From Chryseobacterium culicis (GTDB lineage Bacteria > Bacteroidota > Bacteroidia > Flavobacteriales > Weeksellaceae), in assembly GCF_900108365.1 (NCBI RefSeq), contig NZ_FNWQ01000001.1, positions 1,116,001-1,180,000 of the forward strand: a stretch of 64,000 bases of DNA, written 5' to 3'. A model generated the notes under the pieces. It saw nothing but the letters and a program-made list of their open reading frames with translations, ran no database searches and was not told the DNA's origin. A program made the position numbers and the translations under genes. This document shows, piece by piece, positions 46,903 through 55,600 of this stretch. Position 1 is the first letter of the stretch; each line of letters opens with the position of its first letter.

Positions 46903-48888
46903 ATGCAAGAGCAACAGCACCAGATCAAAATTTATGGATTTCTGCAAAAGGCAGTTTATGCAGTGGTCGCATTAGATTGCGCTTCATTGTTTTACCTGAA
47001 TGCCGGCATTCCTGTCGTTTCCAATTTGCTGAGGAATTTCTCAAAAATGAGCTTTATATATCCCCCTGTGAATGCCAAATTTGCCACATTGATCCTGATA
47101 GGATTGGTTGCCATTGGTACAAAGGCAAAGAAAAATAAGGACTTGAATGTAGGAACTGAAATTGTTATTCCTATAACTGTAGGCCTACTCATGATTTTTT
47201 CATCACTAATTTGGCAGGATGAAGCCGGAAATAGCCTCCGTCCCAAGATTTTTCCAGGACTCAACCTTTACCAGGTTGTTTATGCAGTTCTTTCATTTTT
47301 AGGAGCAGTAATTCTGCAAATGGGTGCAGATTCGATTTCGAAGTATATGCGTCAAAAAATGGGAAAAGACCGTTGGAATGTAGAGGAAGAAAGCTTTGAA
47401 CAGAATACGGAATTGGTTGAAACAGATACCAGTATCAATATCCCATATCTGTTCCGGTACAACGGAAAAAACAATGAAGGTTGGATCAATATCAATCCGT
47501 TTCGCGGTACGATGGTTATTGGAACTCCGGGCAGTGGAAAAACATTTGGTGTTATAAACCCAGCCATTCGTCAAATGATTGCCAAAGGATTTTGCCTCTG
47601 TATTTATGATTTTAAATTCCCTGATTTAGGCCAGATTGCCTACTATCATTACCTTTTGAAAAAGAGTAAAGATTTGGAATATAATTATAGCTTTCATGTG
47701 ATCAATCTCAATGATGTTGGAAAATCAAAGAGAGTTAATCCATTTCGGAAAGAATATGTGAAAACATTGGCAGAGGCCCAGGAAATGGCTGAAGCAATGG
47801 TATCATCGCTTCAAAAAGGTGGCGCAAGTGCCGGAGGTGGTTCAGACCAGTTTTTTACACAGTCAGCGATTAATTTTCTTTCATCATGTATTTATTTCTT
47901 TGCTACTCATGAAAATGGAAAATATTCAGATTTACCCCATATTCTTTCTTTTATGAACAGGAGTTACAAAGAGATTTTTGATACACTTTTCCATCACGAG
48001 GAATTGTATTCTCTTTTATCACCTTTCAAAACTGCTTATGATAACAAGGCATTTGATCAGCTGGAGGGGCAGGTGGGTACGCTCAAGATTTTCCTTTCCC
48101 GACTGGCAACCAAAGAAAGCTTTTGGGTATTTTCGGGTGATGAAGTTGAGTTGAAAATTACTGACCGAAAAAATCCGTCCATTATAATTCTCGCTTCCGA
48201 CCCTGGAACACAGGATATTAATTCAGCACTATATTCCGCAGTGCTAAATAGAACTTTACGATTGGTGAATTCCAAGCATAATCTGCCGGGAGGAATTATT
48301 GCAGATGAGTTTCCAACCATATATATCCATAAGATTGACAATGTAGTAGCGACTGCAAGGAGCAACAGGGTTGCTGTTTTACTTGGACTTCAGGAACTTC
48401 CACAGCTTCGTCAGTTTTATAAAAAGGAAGTTGCAGATACCATTTCCTCTATTGTAGGAAACATTATCTCCGGCTCAGCGAGAGATAAGAACACCTTGGA
48501 TTGGCTTGAAAAGCTATTTGGAAAAATCAAGCAAAAATCATTCTCCCAATCCATATCACAGCAGGGAACAACAACAAGTATCAATGAAAAGATGGAATTT
48601 ATGATTCCTGCGGGAAAAATTGCCGCCTTAAGGACGGGAGAAATGGCAGGAATGATCGCGCAGGACGAAGAAAATGATACTGATGAATATAAAACATCAG
48701 CCATCAACGGGAAAATTAATCTCAACAGAAGAAAGATCACAGAAGAGGAAAACAAGTATGTTCAAATGCCGGTTTATTATTCTTTTATAGACAAAGTGGG
48801 GAAAAACCGCAAGGAAGAAGTTCTGATGACCAATTTCCGAAAAATCAATAAGGAAGTAGAACTCATTGTCAGTGAACTTATCAGATAA
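46903..48888 (+). CDS. type IV coupling protein (VirD4/TraG-T4CP type)
   Basis: A 661-residue membrane ATPase. The N-terminal ~150 residues carry about four hydrophobic segments. Walker A is GTPGSGKT at residues 207-214, preceded by ININPFRGTMVI. Walker B is in GGIIADEFPTIYIHKID. The segments ...NSALYSAVLNRTLRLVN and VAVLLGLQELPQLRQFYK complete the T4CP/TraG-D C-terminal fold. It links the relaxosome to the T4SS and pumps DNA. In Bacteroidota elements this gene is often called mobC; I avoid that symbol because the unrelated relaxosome gene here also has that name. Confidence 0.9.
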   Translation: MQEQQHQIKIYGFLQKAVYAVVALDCASLFYLNAGIPVVSNLLRNFSKMSFIYPPVNAKFATLILIGLVAIGTKAKKNKDLNVGTEIVIPITVGLLMIFSSLIWQDEAGNSLRPKIFPGLNLYQVVYAVLSFLGAVILQMGADSISKYMRQKMGKDRWNVEEESFEQNTELVETDTSINIPYLFRYNGKNNEGWININPFRGTMVIGTPGSGKTFGVINPAIRQMIAKGFCLCIYDFKFPDLGQIAYYHYLLKKSKDLEYNYSFHVINLNDVGKSKRVNPFRKEYVKTLAEAQEMAEAMVSSLQKGGASAGGGSDQFFTQSAINFLSSCIYFFATHENGKYSDLPHILSFMNRSYKEIFDTLFHHEELYSLLSPFKTAYDNKAFDQLEGQVGTLKIFLSRLATKESFWVFSGDEVELKITDRKNPSIIILASDPGTQDINSALYSAVLNRTLRLVNSKHNLPGGIIADEFPTIYIHKIDNVVATARSNRVAVLLGLQELPQLRQFYKKEVADTISSIVGNIISGSARDKNTLDWLEKLFGKIKQKSFSQSISQQGTTTSINEKMEFMIPAGKIAALRTGEMAGMIAQDEENDTDEYKTSAINGKINLNRRKITEEENKYVQMPVYYSFIDKVGKNRKEEVLMTNFRKINKEVELIVSELIR

Positions 48889-48917
48889 TTGAAAGAATTA
48901 AAAATAATGAAATAAAA

Positions 48918-49763
48918 ATGAATATCGTGTTACAGAAATACATCACAGCTGCCTGCATGACTTTCGGGAGTTTTGTCTTCGGGCAATTTAATACGTTGAA
49001 ACCGTCTTTACCTAAAAAAGAGGAAGCAGGAATGATTACAGATTTAAATAATATTAAAAGCAAAGACACCGAAAAAGAAAAAGAGAGGAAAGAGAAAAAG
49101 TTCTTGGAAAAGATTTTTGGCAGAACTACTAAGGCTGACCTGAAAAATGAAATCGATTCACTGAAAATAATGATTAAACAAAGTTCAGCATCTGTAAGCA
49201 AGCAAGAAATATGGGAAAAAACAAAAGCTTCAATTGTTGTAACCCATCACAGCAAAATGTTAAACAATAATAAAAGCAGCAAAGAACAGCCTGTTACTTA
49301 TGATTTGATTGATGAGTCCAGAGAGGGGGATGTGAAGGTTAGAATGCCTTTAAAACGTAAGATATCTATTACATCATCATATGGAGCAAGGAAACATCCT
49401 CTTTTCGGAACAACCAGATTTCATAACGGAATTGATATGGCTGCCTGGTACGAGAATGTCTATTCGGTTCTTGACGGAACTGTTACAGATACTGGATGGG
49501 ATAGCAGAGGAGGAGGGAACTACATCAAAATAAGGCACTTTAATCGGTTTGAAACTTCATACCTCCATCTTTCCGAAATTTATTATCACCCCGGAGAACA
49601 CGTAAACGCTGGATTCATCATTGCCAAAAGTGGGAATTCCGGAAACTCTACAGGACCCCATTTGCACTTCTCCGTAAAGGAATTTGGAAAAAGCATCAAT
49701 CCCGTTCATTTTTTGAATGATTTAATAAGAGTAAATAATCTAATTGATATATACAATGAATAA
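48918..49763 (+). CDS. M23 family metallopeptidase (peptidoglycan hydrolase)
   Basis: A 281-residue exported protein with signal peptide MNIVLQKYITAACMTFGSFVFGQ and a charged coiled middle region. The C-terminal ~120 residues are a LytM/M23 domain: TSSYGARKHPLFG, FHNGIDMAA (first His and Asp zinc ligands) and STGPHLHFSV (HxH). It probably opens the cell wall for the conjugation apparatus, the job VirB1-like lytic enzymes do elsewhere. Gene order after the coupling protein and overlap with the next gene support a transfer role. Confidence 0.9.
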   Translation: MNIVLQKYITAACMTFGSFVFGQFNTLKPSLPKKEEAGMITDLNNIKSKDTEKEKERKEKKFLEKIFGRTTKADLKNEIDSLKIMIKQSSASVSKQEIWEKTKASIVVTHHSKMLNNNKSSKEQPVTYDLIDESREGDVKVRMPLKRKISITSSYGARKHPLFGTTRFHNGIDMAAWYENVYSVLDGTVTDTGWDSRGGGNYIKIRHFNRFETSYLHLSEIYYHPGEHVNAGFIIAKSGNSGNSTGPHLHFSVKEFGKSINPVHFLNDLIRVNNLIDIYNE

Positions 49764-50469
49764 CAACACATTACCTACAGATGATTTAAAGAAGCACGGA
49801 ATCATCAATGAAGATTTTACCTTTTCCAAAAAACTCAGTGCAGATGATGTTCAGAGGTTTCTGCAAGGGTATACCATTGTTGCCGATAACGCCACAAAAA
49901 GAGCCACTTTTCAATTGATTGAAAACAATACCAGGCTTAAAGTAATCTTTTTGGAAAGGGATAAAAGCCTGTCAAAGATCCTGGAAAAAACTAAAGAAAA
50001 AATTCAGTATTCTGAAACCAAAGGACAGTATGAAATCCCTCAAGGTAAAAACTCTGCCCAACTTAACTTTTCGAAGCAGGCATTTGTTTATGATCGTGAA
50101 ACCGGTACTGTAAAGGAACTGGATCTGATAAAAAATGCTGCAGAACTTACCCAAATAATTGTAGAAAGGAAAAATCCGGATGAAATCACACAATATAAAT
50201 CAGAGCTTGAGAAGCTGAAAAATTTACTTTATGATAAAATGGACAATTATCCTGAAATAGCAAAAGAAATTTCAAATGATTTGAATATTGTTGATAGGGA
50301 AATAAATTCAATTTTGCCTTTATCTGCTACGACCTCAAAAGTTGATAATGACCATTATAATGGTGTTCAGCTATCAGTGAACGACCCTGATCTGTTTGTA
50401 GATGAAAATCGACAAAAAGAAGAAGAACAGGAGGAAGAAGTATATAAATCTAAAGGAAGAGGAAGATAA
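49756..50469 (+). CDS. DUF3945-like conjugation-associated protein
   Basis: A 237-residue protein read from the ATG at 49756, overlapping the M23 stop (ATGAATAA). The early region ...DDLKKHGIINEDFTFSKKLS and DDVQRFLQGYTIVADNATKR fits DUF3945-type proteins, which occur in Bacteroidota mobile elements. The C-terminus is very acidic and then basic (QKEEEQEEEVYKSKGRGR). It is cytoplasmic. A terminator follows 22 bases after the stop. Confidence 0.65.
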   Translation: MNNNTLPTDDLKKHGIINEDFTFSKKLSADDVQRFLQGYTIVADNATKRATFQLIENNTRLKVIFLERDKSLSKILEKTKEKIQYSETKGQYEIPQGKNSAQLNFSKQAFVYDRETGTVKELDLIKNAAELTQIIVERKNPDEITQYKSELEKLKNLLYDKMDNYPEIAKEISNDLNIVDREINSILPLSATTSKVDNDHYNGVQLSVNDPDLFVDENRQKEEEQEEEVYKSKGRGR

Positions 50470-50491
50470 CTTTTTAGTAAAAAAGAAGGGA

Positions 50492-50528
50492 AAAACAGGC
50501 ACTTTTAAAGGTGTCTGTTTTCTTTTTT
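50492..50528 (+). terminator. rho-independent terminator in the late conjugation module
   Basis: AAAACAGGCAC (50492-50502) pairs with GTGTCTGTTTT (50511-50521) around an 8-base loop with one G-T pair, followed by TCTTTTTT. It sits between the two DUF3945-like genes, so the tra operon probably ends here and the next gene has its own promoter in the ~140 bases that follow. Confidence 0.8.
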
Positions 50529-50666
50529 GCATTAAATTATCTCTCTATAAGTATTTTTTAGTCCAATTTAATACTCTTTAGTATTGAGCTTACTATCTGT
50601 ATAGGTTTAATGATCACTATTAATCAAATTTGTCTGATATTCTTTTATCAGAACCAGAAAATCCAG

Positions 50667-51905
50667 ATGAAAAACGAACGATCCAGGTTAGACCAAAATA
50701 GTAATCAAGATAATCAATCAGATTTAGATGCTATTAACGCTATTGAAGAAAATGAGTTAAAGAATATCCTTCAGAAAGCACAGAAACATCCTGAAAACCT
50801 CATTTTTCCAAATGAAGAAATTCAAAATTTATTCTATCACAAGATTGATTTGTTTGATAACGAGCACCTTCTCAATGATGAGCTAAGGAAACTGATTAAT
50901 TACTACAACAACATTGATTATGGCGAGTCATCCTATGGTCAATGTGAAGAATTTCAAAGAGCTGTAGAACAAATAGGATATACATTTGATTATGGCCTTG
51001 ATGCGTTACCGATGAATCTAAGACCGATTGATCAATATGAGCAGATTATGCTTTATCAAAATATATTCCCTGAAAATATTCTACAATCAGGTGAAAATGC
51101 TTCGGATAAAGGCAAAGACTATATTAACTTACAAACCCCAGAGATTATGGCAACACAAAAGGAATTTGATCAAACCGAATATTTAAAAACACAGCTAAAG
51201 TACCTTGGTTTTGGAGAGGATAAGTTTCTCCACGAAGAGTTGGAGAAAGGAATTGATTCACAAAATCAGAAGTTTGATATTAAAGCTACTTCTCAGAAGG
51301 CTTTACCAGGAAATAAGATTGATTATACTTTAAATTACAACAAAACCGAAAAAGGTGGAATTTTTCTAAACTCATACGAAGCAAGTTTAACCAATAGTGA
51401 AGGAGAATCTCTTGTTCAAAATTTTCGAGTGTCAAAGGAGGCTTCCTTTACAGCTAAAGAAGCTTTAAATCTTTTAGAAGGACGTGCTGTAAAAATTGAA
51501 TTTGTTAATCCAAAATCGAATGAAAGAGAGCCTGCTTTTGTAAAGCTGAATTTTGAAGAAGCAAAAAATCAGCATGGCAATTATAATTTCCAGACTTTCT
51601 ACAAAAACTATGGAATCAATGCCGCTGAAATTGTGGAAAAATCCAACTTGGTTTTCGACAAGCCGGAGTACAAAGCCGGGACTATAAAGTCATTGGAAAA
51701 AGGAAATGTCGTCAAGGTAAAATTTGAACTTGATGATCAGGTGATCGAAGGAAAAGCCGTTCTGAATCCCCAGTATAAAAATCTGAATCTATATGATAGT
51801 GACATGAACCGGATTAACACCAATAAACCTCTGCAAGGGATGTATAATGAGAATAAGCATGAGAAAGGCAATGTAAGAGAGCAGAATTTGTCCAGAGGAA
51901 TTTAG
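50667..51905 (+). CDS. DUF3945-like conjugation-associated protein, 412 aa
   Basis: A 412-residue cytoplasmic protein from the ATG at 50667; an upstream in-frame ATG at 50610 only adds hydrophobic residues. The N-terminal half is acidic and helical. The C-terminal half has KIDYTLNYNKTEKGGIFLNS, EASLTNSEGES and KAKDALNLLEGRAVKIEF-like wording (TAKEALNLLEGRAVKIEFVN), and ends with a beta part repeating the DUF3945-type folding pattern. Such proteins lie beside the large methylase/helicase in Bacteroidota elements and may act on transferred DNA; function is not established. Confidence 0.65.
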   Translation: MKNERSRLDQNSNQDNQSDLDAINAIEENELKNILQKAQKHPENLIFPNEEIQNLFYHKIDLFDNEHLLNDELRKLINYYNNIDYGESSYGQCEEFQRAVEQIGYTFDYGLDALPMNLRPIDQYEQIMLYQNIFPENILQSGENASDKGKDYINLQTPEIMATQKEFDQTEYLKTQLKYLGFGEDKFLHEELEKGIDSQNQKFDIKATSQKALPGNKIDYTLNYNKTEKGGIFLNSYEASLTNSEGESLVQNFRVSKEASFTAKEALNLLEGRAVKIEFVNPKSNEREPAFVKLNFEEAKNQHGNYNFQTFYKNYGINAAEIVEKSNLVFDKPEYKAGTIKSLEKGNVVKVKFELDDQVIEGKAVLNPQYKNLNLYDSDMNRINTNKPLQGMYNENKHEKGNVREQNLSRGI

Positions 51906-51975
51906 ATTGATATTGATAAAAAACCATAACAAAGCGGTACAAATATGTTTTACCGTTTTGTTATTACCCGTATAT

Positions 51976-52656
51976 ATGAAAAAAATCTTTTTACTTTCAA
52001 TTATTTTTCTCTTTGCTGTAGTGATTTCCTGCAGTAAAAGAATTCCATCTGAAAAAGGCGGGATTGATATTATTTCAAATGTATATTTCAATGCCTCCAG
52101 AGGCTTGGATAATATGCGGAGTTTTCACGTTTCAAAGCTCAATTATAAACATGATTCGATTATAGAGATGGTTCCCGAATTGGAATTTCCCGAAATGACC
52201 AAGGTAACTTATTTTATCAAAGACTCTGTTTTTTATGTTCTGGAAAATGATCATGCAGCTGCATTGTTGGCGGAAGTACAAAAAAAACAAAAACCGATTT
52301 TAGTTTATCGTAAAAATGCTGGAGCAATTTTTACAAAAGATCAGATCCTTAATTACAGGAATCGTAGAAATCTAAGTGATACTATTCTTTTCAAAAAGCA
52401 TTATAAGCGTTTTGAAATTAACTCACCCTGGAATTATACAAGATATTATATTTATCCCACCGATACCATTCTGCCATATTCCTTTTATAAAGAAGTGGAT
52501 AATGATTATCACGGAAGAATTGAAAGGATTGATTCTTATGATAAACAAAAAGACATTTTTGTCTCCATGCAGCTGATCCCAAGAAAAAACTGGGATTTAG
52601 AAGCAGAGGAAATTTTTAAGTTTAACCGCTATATTGAAAGCAGGAAAAAAAAGTAA
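51976..52656 (+). CDS. lipoprotein of the conjugative element
   Basis: A 226-residue lipoprotein read from the ATG at 51976 (MKKIFLLSIIFLFAVVISCSK), with Val-Ile-Ser-Cys lipobox. The open frame extends 23 codons upstream without a signal. The mature part is beta-rich and Tyr/Arg-rich (YYIYPTDTILPYSFYKEVDN). Family unknown. It ends five bases before the methylase/helicase gene. A surface or entry-exclusion role is possible by position only. Confidence 0.65.
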   Translation: MKKIFLLSIIFLFAVVISCSKRIPSEKGGIDIISNVYFNASRGLDNMRSFHVSKLNYKHDSIIEMVPELEFPEMTKVTYFIKDSVFYVLENDHAAALLAEVQKKQKPILVYRKNAGAIFTKDQILNYRNRRNLSDTILFKKHYKRFEINSPWNYTRYYIYPTDTILPYSFYKEVDNDYHGRIERIDSYDKQKDIFVSMQLIPRKNWDLEAEEIFKFNRYIESRKKK

Positions 52657-52660
52657 CGGT

Positions 52661-55600
52661 ATGCCAGATTTTCCAAGGGAAGAATCAAAAACTTTTGCAG
52701 AAAACAATGCTCATGCAAAATTGATCAGTCAATTAAGCCCACATCAGTATAAGTTTACAGAATATTTTGAAGAACAAGGGATCTCAAGAAGTCTCATTCA
52801 TCAGAATACATCTCAGGTTTATTATCAGTATGAAGGGAAAAAATATTTAGGTGTCGCAATGTCAACTCATTCCGGCGGATTTGAAATTCTATATCCGGAT
52901 AATCACGGCTTAATTGGTAAACCTGGTATATCTGAGATTAAAGGAGTCAAAAATGAGATGGTAGTTTTTGAAAATGCTTTGGATACTCTATCGTTTCTGC
53001 GTCTTCTGGAGATTGAAAACCGTAAGAACACGAGAACATTGGTTACACTGAATTCAGCAGCGAATACAGATATACTGTTCGAAGAATACAAACATTTTGA
53101 TGGGAAAGTGATGTTGTGCATGAGTAGTAGTTCCCAGGGAAATGATGCAACCCAAAGAATTTTGAATCTTTTTAAAGGCAGTAATGTCCGTGATGTCCGT
53201 CCATTGTACAGTATTTCAGAAACTGGAAACAGGACGCTTAATCATTATTTGATAAACAAGGTCAACAATGAACAGAAAATCAGTAATTTTGATACATTAA
53301 ACATTTCAAAAGATGAAAATACCACCATTAAATCCGCAGGAGTTTCCGAATCTCAGCAAGTGGAGTCCAGAATATCTCGACAAAGTGTTGGAGAATCTTT
53401 CGAGGAAAGCCAACCCGTCCAAGACCGAAATAACACTTCAGGACAAGCATTGGTCGGCAACAATGCTGGAAATGGACTTGCAGGCGCAGAATGGAGCAAT
53501 CTGGAAGGAGGGCAAGGAGGAAGATCCGCAACTGGCCCACAACAAAATGATGTTCGAGAAAATGAAGAAGAGCAATATTCCCTGGGCGGAGTATTAGGTT
53601 CAACGACAGGTATAAAGAACTTAGATGCTCTTATCTTACAGTATAAGGAGCAAAAAATTACTAATGAACAGGTTGCGGAAGTAGTTTCCGCAGCCTGCTT
53701 TGTTTCTGATGATAGGAAAATCCTGCTCAAAGAAAACCTTATTATCACAGATGATTTGAAGGATATCTGCAACCAGTTTAAATCCGGAGGAACAGATAAA
53801 AAGGGTCGGGGAATTTTAGATGAATATTACACTGATTCCAAAATTGTTGATGCAGTGCGCAATCTCATCAAAGAAGAGCTGAACGAAAAAAAGCACATAA
53901 AGGTTTTAGAACCAAGTATCGGAACAGGAAACTTTGTTTATGCGGCTAAAGGTCTTGTTGCAAAAAGCGAAATTATCGGGTTTGAAATCAATGAAACCAC
54001 AGCAAAAATTGCTAAAATTTTTCATCCTGAAACGGACATTAACTTACGGTCATTTGAAACCGAATTTATTAGCGACACAGGCTTAAAAATAGATCCGCAG
54101 GAATTTAAAAACAGGTACGACCTTATTATAGGCAATCCGCCTTATGGTGACCATAGAGGCTATTACAAGGGGTTAGGAGAAGAGCCCTCTTTATCTAAAT
54201 ATGAAGATTATTTCGTTAAGCGCAGTCTTGATGTCCTCAAAGACGGTGGAACTTTGGCGATGGTGCTCCCTTCCGGTTGGCTAAACAGGCAGAAAAAATT
54301 AAACGGAGCCGATATAACAAATGCATTCAGGCTGCCTTCCGGCACATTTGCCGGAACTAAGATCGGAACCGATATCATCATCCTAAAGAAAAATACTTCT
54401 AAAAAAGCTCAGGATATTTCTGGCTATTTTGAACATCACCAGGATAAGGTTTTGGGAGAAATTAAAGAACGAACCAATCAGTTTGGAAGAATGGAAACAT
54501 ATGTTTCCGGAACCCTTGATAACGCATTTTCGCAAATTGAAAAAATCTTATCTCAAAACAGTACTGAAAGGATAGGAAATCTTTTTGAAGATTATTTCAC
54601 TAATAACGACACGATTCAGCAAGTTGATGATCCTTCAGCATTACTAAGTATAGAAGAGACGGCACAATCTGCTATTTATGATAAACGGGAGGAAAGGAAA
54701 ACATTGCTTACCAACGCTCAAAATAAAATCATTGAAGTTCTTCAAACATTGAATGATATTAAATTCAAATCTCCATCTGTCAATGCTGAAATACGAAAAT
54801 ATGAAAAGTACAATAAATCAATAGATACTCTTTCACCTGATCAACTTGATAAGCTTTTCAAGAATGCAGAGAAAATACTGCAAAGGAGTACTGTAAAAAA
54901 TGAAGAATACAAGATTCAGTCTAAACCGGATATAAAACCGAGTATTCTCAAATACCAATTCAAAAAAGAGGACAGCATTGTTGCTGCATCTTTGCAGAAC
55001 AGTTCTGATCTATCACAGGAACTTCTTAACGCTTTTAAAGATACCCATTATGACGGAACGTTAAATAATCATGCTCAACATTATGCATTTGCGAATTACA
55101 TTGATGGACGGTGGGTGCACGATTTTTATTATGTTGCAGGAAATATATATAAGAAGTTAGAGCAATTGGAGAAGGATTTTTCCGACAAAAATGCTAACGG
55201 AGGAATTAAAGATCAGTACGAAAAGCAAAAAGCATTATTGGAAAGTGTTCTTCCCAAAGCTAAATCTCTGGAACAGATCATTATGAGTCCGAATCATGAG
55301 TTTGTACATCAATTTCACCTGGGAACTGTTGAAAGATTACAATGGAATGGAACAAGTAGACAGTCCGAACCTACGATTGTTAAATATAACCTTGCTGAAA
55401 AATTCAAGGACTTTGTACGGGATCTTCCTTCCGATGCATTTGGCGGTTCATCATCATGGGAAGTGCGCGAGTTTGTAGATAATGAATCCGTCACTGGAAG
55501 CGATAAAGAACGCAATGCGCTTATCAGAGAAAGAAGGAAAGAAGCTGCCAATGATTTATTTGTCAAATTTATCCGTGAGGAACTGTCCGACGAATTAAAA

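Noticed and set aside
53313..53597. Overlapping 94-codon plus ORF inside the methylase/helicase gene
   Set aside because: It lies in another frame of a gene with clear domains and has no start context or family match.
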